Positions 21,144 through 34,053 of a DNA stretch of 64,000 nt are shown in pieces. The stretch is from Telopea speciosissima (lineage: Eukaryota > Streptophyta > Magnoliopsida > Proteales > Proteaceae): the NCBI RefSeq assembly GCF_018873765.1, contig NC_057925.1, positions 48,558,010 to 48,622,009 on the forward strand, given 5' to 3'. The notes under the pieces were generated by a model. The model had not been told where the DNA came from, searched no databases, and was given only the letters and a program-made list of their open reading frames with translations. Position 1 is the first letter of the stretch. Every line of letters starts with the position of its first letter. The translations under genes and the position numbers were made by a program.

Positions 21144-24100
21144 ATTCCCATTTTATTTGTTTCTCATTTCAGCTTGAATCAAGTTTTATAGATTTCTATT
21201 TTACAAGGCAGCAAAATCCAATAGGGGGAAAGGTATATATTCTTGTTGTCTGCTGATATAGTGGAAATCTCAGGAATTGGGTTACCTTTTCTTTTCTCCC
21301 CCTGTTCTGTTAACAAAAAAATAGACATTGTAACTCTTTAAGAGCATGTAAGTTCAGCAAATGAGGTTCTTTTCTGTACTAAGTATTTCAGTTCGGCTGA
21401 TTCAAGAAATTCTCATTATAGATTCTTTGAACTAGTTATCTATATCCATGTTTGTTTCAGCATTTTAGTTGGGTATGATGTGTTGGGGTGCTGACATATT
21501 TGTTTTTCTTTCGTCTCCATGAGTAGGTATATAAGTACTTGTATGATTGATAACCCCAACAAAAGTACTTTATTCTTTCCATTATCTTCTGTTGGCAACT
21601 CCATGTTATGATCGCCTATAGGATTTCCTTCGCGGAAATTTCATGTTACAGTTGGACAATTAGAGAGAGATAAGAGAGTAGAAGAGAAATAAATTAAGCT
21701 GAAAAATTAGATCCTTCATAACCTGAAAAATGCTTAAATTGGGAAGGCATATCTGGCAAACAGAGCTATTACTTCTGCTCAAGGGAAATCAAGATGAAGT
21801 TATCCATTAAAACTAAAATGGCAGGAGAGCTGAAAGGAGCTCCGAGACATATACTGAAGTCTTGCCCTGCTACCCGCGTGGAAGTAATTCTTAATTCCAT
21901 GACAGCAGTAGACTGACTAGCTTTGTTGATTGGATAATGGTATTCTTGGGTATGCATTGTGCCTGGAAAATCCTACACTCATGCCAAAGCAGAGGCTGGA
22001 ATTTTGATTTTGCCCATTGTAAATCCTGACGGGTCCCTGTCCAAGCAAATCAAATCTAGAGTGGATATCTCATCCATGTGCCAGTTAGGGGACAAGCTGA
22101 GTTACCAGATTCACCATTAACCTAGTCAATGTGATCTGAGTTAGAGCACAATATAGTTTCACCAACAATCGCAGGAACTGCAGGCTAATAGAAATCTGAA
22201 GAAGTTGATTGGATTAAGATGCCAAACTCTGCCTGTATATCTTCCACTGATTGAAACACTGGATTACTGGATATTTAGTTCTGGTAGGGCATTCACTACA
22301 GCACATTCTGCATAATTTCCTTCCATACAAATATTGAGTTCACTTAGGGAATTCAACTCTTGATGTTGGTTAAAGCAGGCCTTCATCTTTTAGGTGGGAA
22401 ACTGGCATAATTTCTGTTGAGGTTCCTCGATTGGAATGGAAACAGATTTGGTTGCCTGTGGTGGAAATCAGCAGCTGTCATGATTCATTATCCTGATTGG
22501 GCTGAAGGGAGTACTTGTTCTTAACCATTGTTGTATAAACGGGCTACTGTGGAAGTAGATGTATCCTACATCAGGATGCAGGGTAGTTGCTAGCAGACTA
22601 AGGTGAGCTTGTGGCTGACTGATTCCGCATTCCTAGTTGTCCCAACAATTGCCCACATGCTATACTAGATATTCTTAGCACTTGGTCTGCTCTTGTATCT
22701 GGTCTATAGATGAAACATTAACCCTACAACTTAAAACATTGAAATTGTTAAACTTACTATTGCATCTTTCGAAAGGAAAAAGTTCCTATTCAAATGATAG
22801 CCATTCATTGAATGATTCAAATCAGTTACTCAGCAAGTAGTGACTGTAAATCTTGAATTCTCCCGAATAATCATCTGCTGTATCCTATATTTCACCTTGA
22901 AGCAAACCCCCTATCATCTGTGACAGGTTTTGAACTTCAGGGTCCATGTGCTAAGTTAAAACCAGTGTTTTCATCAGACTTGAAGGTTGTCCTGGCCGTC
23001 CCGCGTCTGTGATATTGGGATGGAGTCCGGGACTGCAAAAACGCTTGACGGACCCCTAACTGTCCTAATGTTTTTCCAAACATTGATAAAAAAATTCGCA
23101 TTTTGTGGTTTTACATTATCTACCAAATGCTCCATTGGTAATTAATTTGCTCCTTGCGAATCAAGAAGCCATTGATTGTTCAGCTTTGCTTCTAGCATTG
23201 CTTTCCATCCCTCCCACCACCAAAAGTGGAAAAAGGTTTACCTCTTGGCTTTTCTCAGAAGTGTTTTTTGGTGCTACTCTGTTAAGTACATTGATTGATG
23301 TAAATTTCCCGTCTTAGAGTTGGTCGTGAAAGTCTATTTATGTTGGGTTCTTTTTTTCTTTTTTTTTTTCCTTTTTTTGTGGGGGGTGGGGGGAGGTGAA
23401 GAGTGGGGCTGTAGGGTTGGGGTGAGGGAGCTACGAGCGGGAATGGTGAATGGGGGTGGGGGAAGGGGATATGGAGAGGGCAGGGAAGGGTGGGGGTCAG
23501 ACGACGGGGCGGGGGGTCGGAGGTGGGCTGCTGGAGGAGAGGGAAGAGGACGTGATCAGGGGTAATTCAAGAATTTTAAATTTACAGGAGAAAAAGGGAG
23601 AGAGAAGTTTGGTTTCTGCAGGTAATCAAAAAAGAAGTTTAGAGTATGGGAATTTGAGTAAATACAAGTATAAGGGAGTGATAGTAATTTGCCCAAACTA
23701 GATCATTATGCTGACCCCAAAGTGAGTCTTCTAGTGGTGGATGGACCCAAGTAGGGTCGACTAGTTTTAGGACACCCTCTGAAATAATTGATTCATCCAT
23801 TTAATCAAGGGATAAACATCATAGACAGGCTTAGCTAGTTCACCTGCCCAATTGTTTAGATGAATAGGTGTCACCTGGCCTTTGCTGTGCCGTCAGATGT
23901 GCATTGCCACCCCGCCGATACTACAGAGGATTTTGATGCATAGTGTCCATCCACCCAAAATATTGTCATAAACGCTTCCATATGCCTCTAGTCCCCCCAT
24001 TTGTTATGGTCGGGTGACCAAGCTCACTACTCATAGTACTCTTCGGACTTTGATCTCATATGAGTTTATGGCATAAAGGGAGTGGATGCCATGTCCAGAC
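21144..24100. other. TIC20 3' flank and gene-free stretch
   Basis: No convincing exon is seen. The tract holds the TIC20 3' UTR, mixed-composition DNA to about 23320, then a G-rich segment (23330-23560) with many GGG and GGGG runs after a poly-T tract. A 70-codon frame at 23105-23317 has no recognisable family. Confidence 0.55.
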
Positions 24101-24107
24101 TCCAGTT

Positions 24108-24362
24108 CATGGTTTTAAAATACTGTATTGGATCGGCCGTATTTGCTGATCCATGTTGGTATCGGCTGTGTTCAATACCGATATCTATCTAATCATGTAT
24201 TGAAGGAACGGTTTTTATTAGAGGTAAATCTATCTAGAGAACAATTTTTTATTGAAATTGAGGGCAAAACCATTCAATTCAGCCTAATACGGCTGATCTG
24301 TTTCGAAATATTAATATTGATCATGACTGATGCTGTTACCGATACCTTGGTTTAAAACCATG
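24108..24362. repeat. TIR repeat with CATGGTTTTAAAA ends
   Basis: The left end is CATGGTTTTAAAATACTG and the right end TTTAAAACCATG, clear inverted repeats. GGATCGG/CCGATACC words lie next to both ends. No matching target duplication is present. A second, partial unit starts CATGGTTTTAG at 24412 and runs to about 24690. Confidence 0.6.
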
Positions 24363-24689
24363 ATTAAGATGGCTGTAGCCGTTTGTTTCACATGTGGTCT
24401 GCCAAATGCATGGTTTTAGATATCTTGTATTGATAATAACGACACGGGTCTAAAAGTCGATTAACCTTTTGGGATTGGTGTGGTTTGTGTGATTATATTT
24501 TCATATAAACAAAAAAAAAAAAATGGCATTACGGCAGTGACCAACACTGATACGATACAAATATGGATCAGGGATTATCGGTAAAAAAAGGTCTGTTCTT
24601 TGTATTATGAATTATCGCTCGATTCGGACATGATGCGGTCTGATCCGTATTTAAATCGTAGCATTATCGGTAGCAGCAGCAGCAACCGA

Positions 24690-25700
24690 TGCTCTGGCCA
24701 AACGGATCAATTCTTAATGGTGCGCGGCACCGACAGGTGACGCCCGAACGGCAATTCTCTCTAATGATGGGGCTGAGGAGGAGTGACAAATCAGAGCACA
24801 ATCTGTAACGATCACCTTATTTTGGCTATCAGACAATTAATCGCATAATTAATGAATGGACATTCTTAAGTGTAATAGCACACTCTACTCTAAGCTCAAC
24901 CTGTTGACGCCCTTTCTACCCTCCAAAAAAAAAACCCTAAATCGAAGTGATTACCTTCCTGATTTAATGTAACAATCCTGGGAGGAATGCTTGCAGCTCA
25001 TAAATGAGCATGAGTATGGCTGCGTGTAGCAACATCCGCACATGAATCGAGGATCCAATAAGGGAAAAAGAATGTTGCCTTGTTGTAGGGCTCCTGCACC
25101 CAGGCACACGAGTACGTGAAATTACTATTTGTCTCTCTTGATATCAAAAATCTCATCTGTGTTAATGTTTCTACGTATGCTCTAATTGACCCCCACTGGT
25201 GCAGGGATTATGCGATCAGGCAGCAATCTCTTGCTCTAATTAAAAATACTAAATGTGTGAGTAGGTGTGCAATCGGTTCGGTAAAACCCTAATCCAACCC
25301 TAGGTCTCTTTAACTCAGCCCAACTCGAGGTCAGGAGGGGATATCTAAGCCCAAGCTAAGCTTTGTTGGGTTCAGTCTAGCGAACTCGACCCTAATTGAC
25401 CTTGGTTAGGCCAGGTTAGTCGGATTGATCTCGATTGACCCTGGTAGTCCTATGTATGACGTAATTATGTATAAAATTATGGGAAAAAAGTGTGGTAAAA
25501 ACAGTAGCTCAAAAGTGAAATTGCACACCCTCCCCCCCTCACATATCACTGAATTGTTCATGAGAATTACCAAAAAAAAATGTTCATGTGAGGGGGTGAT
25601 TTGTCATAAATGCCCCTCCCCCCTTTGTCAGATTCCAAAGAGGGGTTCCTTTATCGGTCCGAAACTATACTCGGGCAGTGTAGGGAACCCTCTCCCATAA
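24690..25700. other. Gene-free stretch
   Basis: It contains a degraded relative of the 18341-18929 element (25255-25440) and a C-run/G-run inverted pair near 25520-25620. No exon or RNA gene is recognised. Confidence 0.5.
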
Positions 25701-25707
25701 ATTATAT

Positions 25708-25845
25708 AGGGGAAGGGTTTGCTACCTAGTCGCATGGCCCCTACACCAGCGTAGGACCCAATGAGGGGATGAACAGGGGCACAACGGTCATTTTCCCCTT
25801 GTGTGTGGGCATAGGGGAACATGACTAGGCAGCATTCTCTTTTCC
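25708..25845. mobile_element. Small TIR MITE (CTAGTCGCATG family)
   Basis: The left end GGTTTGCTACCTAGTCGCATG pairs with the right end CATGACTAGGCAGCATTC. It is about 138 bp and non-coding. A related fragment is at 15225-15340. Confidence 0.6.
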
Positions 25846-25869
25846 AATATATATTATATATTTATACAC

Positions 25870-26110
25870 ACATTAGATAATTTATATATTCATGGTCGGA
25901 GGACTTGAAGACATTCCAATCCCTATGTGTTAGCTGCATCTTAGATGGGCCACCATTGGCAATGGAGTTACCTCTAAGCATAGGAACAATGCAGGACTTG
26001 GAGTTGCAGAAGCTTCCGCCATTGAAGGTTAGCTTCGAAGGGAGAAGGAGAGTAATGTCCTCTCTCTCTCTCTCTCTATGTGTGTGTGTGTTTTTAGGTT
26101 TCAAACAATG
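25870..26110. other. Unassigned ORF tract ending in CT/TG microsatellites
   Basis: An open minus-strand frame (25862-26104) has a varied composition but belongs to no family I recognise, and its 5' end runs through microsatellite-coded residues (26059-26095). It may be a gene relic or chance. Confidence 0.25.
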
Positions 26111-26552
26111 ATCTTAGGCCAGTTGGAGGGGATTCACACCAGCGATGGCATCGGGGGAGGAAGAAGAAAGAACAAAAAAAATTAACATGTAAATGTGAAG
26201 TTATATTATATGACCCTCAAGTAAAACATATTCTCATATGAGGGGCAAATAAAGTCCGGTTACAAATTTTGTTTGTAACCTTCTCGGCTACAAACAGATG
26301 CACTTTTTTTAAAAAATTTTCTCACAAAAATGTTAAATTTTAAGGTTTTGTTAATCAAAATATTCATATTTTTTTTTAATTTATGGGGTTTTATAATTTT
26401 TTAGTTTTATTTTTTCAGCTGAGCTAATACCAAAAAGATGTGTTAACTCAACGTATCGGAAAATAGTCACTCTGAAATTTTTTGTTTCCCCACCCCGAAT
26501 CCCCGATGCACCAAATAGACGCATAATTTACAATTTATTGAAAAAGTGATTA

Positions 26553-26730
26553 AGGTCCCGTTTGGTAACACTTCCATTCTGGGAGAATATTCTTTTCACA
26601 GAAGTGCTCTTTTTCGATTTCTTGCTGTGAGAATACTCTCGTGGAAGAGAAAGAGCATTTGGTAAAACTGTTACAGAAGTGCTCCATGAACAAAAAAAGA
26701 ACAGAAACAATGTTTGGCTGACATTTTACA
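26553..26730. repeat. MITE end fragment (GGTCCCGTTTGGTAACAC)
   Basis: The terminus has the GTTTGGT signature common to plant Harbinger/hAT-type MITEs. Similar words in inverse orientation occur at about 28690-28735 (ACCAAATGGG), but they are too far apart to be one simple element. Confidence 0.35.
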
Positions 26731-26955
26731 AAATCACTTCTTTTGTACTAAAAAATTATATAAATGTCATTATGTTCATTATTAATCCATAATAATTATG
26801 ATTAATATATTACTTGTGGATATGCCTGGGCTATTTGCGCACATGGCATGAAATATGGAATATGGAAGCAACATCACAAAATCCTGGTTCATTCCATTTC
26901 TTTCCTTCTAGATTGTCTATCAAATAGCATTTTGATAGAATCATGTTCCAGCCTA

Positions 26956-26999
26956 TGTGTGTGTGTGTGTGGGGGGGGGCGGGGGAAGGGGGGGGGGGT
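26956..26999. repeat. (TG)n followed by long G tracts
   Basis: A TG run leads into GGGGGGGGG and then GGGGGGGGGG separated by short spacers. Simple sequence. Confidence 0.9.
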
Positions 27000-27194
27000 G
27001 TTGTCCATGCATATGCAAATAGACCCAAGAAATGCGTCCATAGGAGAAAGACCAGCATACATGACACAGGCAGAATTAGAAAAGCTGCTGCAGCTTATGG
27101 GTCCAAATAGAATGCTCTTTTGGAAAAGCTTACTAAATATGTATTTATCCTTCTAAATGTAAACTACAAGTAGGGAACCATGCCCCACGATTTT

Positions 27195-27625
27195 TGCTTG
27201 AATTAGAGAAAGTAGAAGCAAAGAGAAGAGATACAGAGAAGAACACAAAGACGTTTTAATGTGGTCGGTTTCACTGGAAACCTACGTCCACAGATTTGTA
27301 TTTTCGGCACACTTAGCCTTCATCTAACCTCTCAATATATAGGTGATTAGAGATAGGTTTGATGAGGTTACAAGGATTAATCTCATGAGATGGATAAGTA
27401 CAATAGGGCTTATAGTTTGAATGAATTTAGTCATGATCCTTGAGCTTGGTGGAGTTCGATTGCACTTCCACAACTGCAGTGATGCTCTTATCCTCTAATC
27501 GGTTGAGCTATTTAGGATTAGATTTGGAGGATAAAACCTGGTGCGTTGTGGTGTTTGTATCCTTTAAGCCGTTGGAGTCTTCTGGATTAGTTGAGAAGGA
27601 TAAAATATTATCCTTATCTCTAACA
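27195..27625 (-). mobile_element. Solo LTR, 431 bp, TSD ATTTT
   Basis: The unit begins TGCTTGAATTAG and ends TCTCTAACA, flanked by ATTTT on both sides (27190-27194 and 27626-27630). Read on the minus strand it starts TGTTAGAGATAAGG and has a TATATA box (CCTATATATTGAG) followed by a transcribed-leader-like part. The orientation is therefore minus. No internal region adjoins it, so it is a solo LTR left by recombination. Confidence 0.85.
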
Positions 27626-27629
27626 ATTT

Positions 27630-28800
27630 TGATGAACAACATAATGCTCTTTTGTGAGTATCGCTGCTATGGCAATTCTTCCTCCAACCTTCTTCCATCT
27701 TCTCTTTCTCTTTCGTATTTCTTCCAACTATTTTATTGATTTCCCTAAAACAGGGTCCTAATGCCAGTATTTTAGGTTCTAGAACTGAATTCAACTAATG
27801 AATAAACAGTAACAACAAAATTATAAGAATCAGATTTGATGTTCAGGATGGGATGGGACAGAATAATAATTAAGAATTCCACCAGAATCTCTGCTACAGA
27901 ATCCACAGCAGCCGACTTAGAATCCCACCAGAATCTCTGCTACAGAATCTCTGCTACAGAATCCACTGAGCCACCACATCTGAGTCCATAAGCCTGAAAT
28001 CCAATAACCAGCAAACCAAGAGCTCGCAAAGGGCCACAACAAAACTGCAAAGTCCAGAGGTTTTTTTTGGGCTGAAGGCTGTGGTTTTCAGAGAGAAATA
28101 AAGGAAAAAAACTTAGGTTTTCAGAGAAAACTAAAAGAAAGAACGCAGGGGAGGGGCTGCGTTTTGGATTTCTTTTTTGTCCGTGGGTTTTCTTCTTCCT
28201 TTTTTTTTTTTTACTTTTCCAGAGAGAAACAAAGAAAAAACGCAGGTTTTAGATTTCTTTTTCTTTTCCATGGAAGAAATCCTAATCGAAGGGCTTCATT
28301 TCAGAATTTTTCGATTGTAATACCTCCCTGAAATCTCAAAGATTCTGCTTGAGAGAGAGAGAGAGAGAGAGAGTCACCTTCGTAGTTGCAGAGACCTTCG
28401 TTGTTGCAGAGGGTCCAGCTAGAGAGGACAGCGGATGCAACATGGGTTGTGTGGAGCTCGTGGAAGAGAATGGTGTGAGAAGAGAGCCTTTTCACTCGAG
28501 TATTTTATCGGGAGCAGGTTTTAGGTTTTCACCCTTTTGATCCTTAATTTGTGTTGAAGAATCGAAGAAGCTTCAATTTGGTGTTTCTCAATTCCTGATC
28601 TTCTCAAGTTTTTTGAATCGGTCCAGTCTTGAAGAACACAAGATTGGACCATGTGTGCCAAATATGTTTCTATTCTATATACACTCCCGGTAGAGCAAAA
28701 GAACACCAGAAACACTCTCCAAGAGTATTACCAAATGGGTTTTTTAACTGGTTAAACCATCAATTAAAAATAAAAAATAAAAGATGCACGAGAGGGTATC
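27630..28800. other. Gene-free stretch with short repeats
   Basis: At 27880-27970 a unit containing CCACCAGAATCTCTGCTACAGAATC recurs in two to three partial copies. A GA microsatellite lies at 28349-28372. No exon recognised. Confidence 0.5.
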
Positions 28801-28804
28801 ATAA

Positions 28805-29040
28805 CTATGAATTGAAGTATTGGTATTGATATTGGTATTGGATCAGTTGGATCGATCAATTTGTATCAATATCGATGGAGATCGATACCAATTCTTGGTC
28901 AATCGATCACATTTTGGATCGAAACAGACAAGGATAAACTTGTGAAAATATCTCAATTTTTCGACAGAAACGGGTAAATTTTGTCTGATCCGGACTGATT
29001 CGGATCTTAGTCATCTTATCAATACTGATTTCGCGGATAA
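28805..29040. repeat. ATCGG/ATATCGAT-rich repeat
   Basis: Runs of TATTGGTATTGATATTGG, then GATCGATC, ATATCGATGGAG and GATACC words. It is the same style as the repeats at 11320, 19197 and 24108. Confidence 0.5.
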
Positions 29041-30700
29041 CCCTGATCACGTGATTCACGTGATCCTTGGATCTCCTTGTAACTACTCTCGTGATTACTC
29101 TCGTGAGTACAACGCTAAAAAGTAAAATACTCTGCTCTGTTCTGATTTCTTCGTCAGAGAGACCTTGTTGGCTTTTTTTTTTTTTGTGTGATAAGAAGAG
29201 ACCTCTTTTCTTGGCTCGGTTAGGTGGTTTGCTATGGAGTTTCTCTGATCTGCCCTGCATCAACGGAGCTTCACTAACTATCAAAGACCGGAGGGAATGA
29301 GGTGTTGGGATTCTCCCGGCTTGCGGGCGCTTGTGGTGGTGTTGCTGCCTGTGTCAACGTTGAAGGAGATCTAGTTTTGTGTTTGGTGCCGGTAGACTTG
29401 CTGGAGATCTGCTTAGCGTCTCCCCCTCCCATTGACCTATTGCGCCCTGCAAGTTTATCTCTACTGTAGAGGGGTCGAACTCCAAGCGCTAAGTACCGAT
29501 TGCAGCCTGCCTTTGCAGCAGTGTGACTTGATTGATCCACTCTTATTTCTCTGGCGACCTCTCGTGACCTAGCTCAGTGTAAATCTCAACTGCAGATCTC
29601 CTGGTTTTCCCTTGTATTCTTCACTGTCGTACCACACCACCCAACTGGTCCTCTTGATTACTATCTCTGGCTTTAGTTTTAGATCTTTTTTTGTTTGCTC
29701 TGTCTGAACTGAATAGCTTTAATTTGCTTTGTGTAGGGCTCAATTAACTTTATTGTCAACATTGTCTTCTTCTTTCTGCTAGCCGGCTTGGTCTGAATTT
29801 TATTCTTTCTCATGTTTGTAAATCCCTCTGCCTTCTTTCATTATAGGTCTCTCCCATCCCTGTTTGATATATTTATGTCTGAGATGTGTGCTTTATGCTG
29901 ATCTATTTTATGTTTATCTGAATGTTAATTCAACTTTTATACCTACATTCCTTGTGCACTGGATACGTTTTTTTTTTCTTACAAATACTTTGATACGAGT
30001 TCTGCTAAGGAAATGGCTGTAAGGAAAGGGATAAATGCCACTTCGAGGGGGGCAGCCTCCTAGAATGGGGGATTGAAGAAGAAGATGAAGAATAACAGAG
30101 AAGGGATTTGATATATTTCTTAATGCTTTTACAATGATCCCTTTACACTGTATAAAGCCCTATCTAATGAAATGGCCCATCTACCCTTATCTATTAATTA
30201 CTCATCTAACCTTAACTACTAATAGAATACCCCAAAGCCTATGATCGTATCAGTTAATAAATTTTCATTAAAAAAGAGTGAAGTGATGGGTAACATTTTT
30301 GGAGGATATACATAACTATTGGCATTACTAGCTCATTGGTTTTGTGGTTACTTTCTATAGTCTCTGTAGAAGGGATAATGGTGGGAGATGGTTTTATATG
30401 TTAGGTTGAGTTTAACTGTTCAATCAACTTTCAGTCCACAAAATAAACCCAAAGGATGCCATGTCTCTCTAAGTAAGAAAAGGGTCTTATAGTGAATAGA
30501 CCATTTATATTTGATGCTCAATATACAAATGAATACCTTTCATGTATCCGAGTGTTAAAGAGTGTCTTTTTTATTGCAAAATGTTGGAGTAAGTAACAGA
30601 TCCGAGTGTTAAATAGTATCTTTCCGATCTGAATGTTAAATAATATCTTTTTTATCGCAAAAATGTTGGGATATGTAGCAAATGTTCTAGTTGTTATTGA
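29040..30700. other. Gene-free stretch, possible retroelement leader
   Basis: The stretch 29040-29640 is less AT-rich than its surroundings and pyrimidine-rich beyond, but no family motif can be read in any frame. A poly-T tract occurs at 29178. Nothing is supported as a gene. Confidence 0.4.
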
Positions 30701-30708
30701 AAGTCTGG

Positions 30709-30712
<4 letters not shown>

Positions 30713-30767
<55 letters not shown>

Positions 30768-30773
30768 TGTGTG
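30713..30773. repeat. Compound (CT)n(GT)n microsatellite
   Basis: About 18 CT units pass directly into about 12 GT units. Confidence 0.95.
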
Positions 30774-30911
30774 TTTGATTGTGTGTATAACACATTTTCT
30801 GGTTGAATTATATGTAGAATATATTTTTATTTTGATGGAACATTTTCCCATACTGAAAGGTATAACCCTTAATAATATTGCTACCTTTCTCTGTCCTGTA
30901 ACTGAAATAAT

Positions 30912-30988
30912 ATTAAAGTGATCTTTTTTTTGTTTTGGTAAAATATTAAAGTGATCTTTTTTTTTTGGTAAAATATTAAAGTGATCTT
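30912..30988. repeat. Tandem repeat, about 33-bp unit, 2-3 copies
   Basis: The unit TAAAATATTAAAGTGATCTT plus a T-run and GG is repeated head to tail. Confidence 0.8.
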
Positions 30989-31379
30989 AAGCCTACATTG
31001 ATAAGATGCATATACGCAGACGGACTACTTTTTTTTCTTTTTTCTCATTTGTTAGGAGGTCATCTTTAAAGTGCCTTGTTTTTCTTGGTAGATATTGTGA
31101 ATGATGGCACGAGAAAAAATACCATCAATTGATCCACCAACGGTTCAGAGATTTACCAGATTGTAAGTACACCACAAAAATTATTTTCGTAGGATTATTT
31201 TGTATCTTTTCTAATGCGATGGTTGTCTGGCTTTCATCACATGGATTCACCCTTGTATCACTATATGGAGATAGTGAAGGGATATTCTTCACTAGGCATA
31301 GTGAAGGATAGTTTTTATCGATTATTTATGTGCTTATATATTTGTTGACAATTTGTTTATAAAAGGAACATAGTTGTTA

Positions 31380-33650
31380 AGACAACAACGACGAGGCTTC
31401 CTCCCAAGCTTCTGTCAATTATTTCGGAAATGTATAGGATATTCAATCCAAATAAGCAGACTTAAGAGTACGATGTGCTTTCACAACCCGGATTAGAGTT
31501 TCCAAATTCTACGGAATTCCTTGCTACAGGTTAGTAATCTTGAACTTAAAAGCTCGTTTTAATTTCTTCGTTTTATAATGTGTGAAACTTATTATGGTTT
31601 TGTTAGGGTTTTTTTAGGGTTGATTTTGATTCACTTCTTATGTGGGATAATCCGGTGAAGTAGGTGTGACGAATGATCAGAAATAAAGGACTCGCTATTG
31701 TCCAAAGTTTGCAATGGCCAAACCCTCCTATATGGATTTTTCTCCTCTCAGGTTCTCCAATCTGTAAGGTCTTGTAAGTATCCCCTTAGAATGTCGACAG
31801 AATCCGACGGTGATTCCTAGTTCAAACCCAACCCTCCTCTTCTCTCTACTCTCACACTCCTCTCCGGCAGTAACCTCTCCTCTCCTTTACTTTCCCCTCT
31901 CTCTCTCTCTCTCTCTCTCGGAGCAGAAGAAGGGTAATAACAGTCGCCTCCACTGCTAAAAATCTCACAGGAACCATCCCTTCCATTATAAAAAAATCTT
32001 AAGCACCTCACCACAATCCGCCTAGGCTAGAACAACCTCTTAGATCCAATTTCTTCCTTCCTCAGCCAACTCCCCAATCTCGACTTCTCCTCCCGTTGTT
32101 GGATTGCAATGTTTTGTTCAGAAACAATGTCCTCTTTTCCTGCAATGGGATAATTCGGTGAATTAGTTGTGACGAATGATCAGAAATAAAGGACTTGCTA
32201 TTGTCCAAAGTTTGTAATGGCCAGACCCTCCTATATAAGTGATGTTGGGTCTAACTGTTGATTTGTCAACTATTGGTTCATGTTGTTTTTCATGTCTCTC
32301 TCTCTCTTTCCAATTGAAGGTTTTTAATCCAGATGGAGAGATCATCCTTACCGTCCTATTGGGATCAATCCAACCTGGCGACTTTAAGAAGTTGGATTCA
32401 TAATTAGCATTCATATCAGATTTAGGTTTTTCTCTGTCTCGGAATGAAAAATGCTGAATTCTTTTCTACAACTTAGTCATAAATTTTCACTTAAATGTGT
32501 TTTGAGATGAAAATAACTTCCTACATAGGTGGAAGTCTATGTTAGTCCATTTTTAAAACCAAGATTTGAAATTTTGTTGGATTCCCATAATGCCCTCTAT
32601 TTAATTTATCCATACATTTATTGTACGTATTCACTTGACATTATTGCTTCCTTGTTACATTAGCCAAAATAATAAGGGTAATGTTGGGGATTAAAAAAGG
32701 TTTAACTTGATTAATACATTAACAACGACCTCCTTAAAATGAGGGAATATTCAATTTAAACATTAAAGTATCAAACACTATTCATAGTTAGGGGGAAGTT
32801 TTCATACACGGCCATGTAAGTATGCACGGTTGTGTCTCCTCTCACAAAGAGTTGAAAAAGTCATAAACCCCCACCCATTAATTAATGCCTTGAAACTCCC
32901 ACCCTCTCACATACACGACTTACACAGTCGTGTATGAAAACTTTCCCCTTATAGTTATAGCTTTCTTTTTTTTTTTTTTCTGTTTTTTGGATCTGACGGT
33001 CTAAGAATACAGAGATTGCTAAGGCGATACAAATGCTGGTAGAAATGGGCCTTGATCCTAACCCCACTTAACCAGGTCCCTAACCAACCAACATGGACTT
33101 ATCCTTGGACCCGAGGTAATTCATTGTGTTAAATTTTTTTTTAAATCATACTATCTTCCCTTTCGGTCTATGGCTGACGTTTCATTGCGGGCACCCCCAA
33201 TGCGCAGGTTTTGAAAATACAAAGGACATGCTCCATTGAAATCATGCAATATCCTCTATTGTAAGTATTTTATTGTTAAGTCAATGATTTACGGATTTGT
33301 TGTAATATTTTATTGCATTATTGTTAAAATTAAGTATCTAAAATAGGAGAAGATATGATAAAAATGATTGCATTTAATATGCGCAGTTTGTTGCGGAGTA
33401 TTTGAATCCCCCGTCACTAAACTTTGTAACTTTGTGGAAGGCTACGCAGACTGCCGTCTATTCCTTCAGGGAAGGGGTACGGTGGGAACCCCAGAGCAGG
33501 TTAGTACTTAGTACAATTTTACATTTAGCTTTGCAATTAATATTCATTATATTAAATATAAAGTTGAATTTTTTTTTTTGGGTCTCTCAGGAGCAATATG
33601 CACAGGCATTTCTGGGCAATGATTTGATCTACCCAGCCCACCTCGCCTAG
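31380..33650 (+). pseudogene. Exon-like fragments of an unrecognised gene
   Basis: Three separated blocks look like old exons with splice-like borders. About 31470-31528 reads ...LSQPGLEFPNSTEFLATG before GGTTAGT. 33208-33260 follows GCAG and ends before GTAAG. 33390-33500 reads AEYLNPPSLNFVTLWKATQ and continues to a CAG/GTTAGT donor; a following block after TCTCAG (33591-33650) reads AQAFLGNDLIYPAHLA and stops. Stops and frame changes occur between and inside the blocks. I do not recognise the family. The tract may be a decayed gene or one carried by a transposon. Confidence 0.35.
31638..32239. repeat. Pair of about 100-bp direct repeats 500 bp apart
   Basis: Copies at 31638-31735 and 32144-32238 share GTGACGAATGATCAGAAATA and then CTATTGTCCAAAGTTTG with scattered substitutions. 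A CT microsatellite (31894-31918) lies between them. They could be LTR-like ends or a local duplication. Confidence 0.6.
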
Positions 33651-34053
33651 TGATAGAGGCTGAAGACTTTCCAGAATTCGTGAATATAAAACTGGCAAAT
33701 ACACTGCGATCTGTCCAAACATTGCTTCGTGCGATAGGCTAACAAACATTGCTTCGTGCGATAGGCTAACATGTCATTGCGATGGCGTTCTTTGAATATT
33801 GAGCTCGGAGAAGGGCTCCTACGCTTCGAGGACGAGAGAATAGAGCGACCTCGGTTGGAGGGGATGACTGGCGCCGACTGAGAAGAGTGGTCAGAGGCGA
33901 TGAGAGGAGAGAACCGATTGGACCCCTTGCCCTTGCCGTCAGTAGGAGGACTCTTCCTGTTGCTACTCAGAGAACATGTCAGAGCTTTGACGTTGACGAA
34001 TTGGTGACCAATTGGCACTTTTGACATACAAATTCGTGCACAAGTAGAATGTA

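Noticed and set aside
22000..22960. Possible extra gene downstream of TIC20
   Set aside because: No frame of useful length, no splice-consistent exon series and no recognisable motif.
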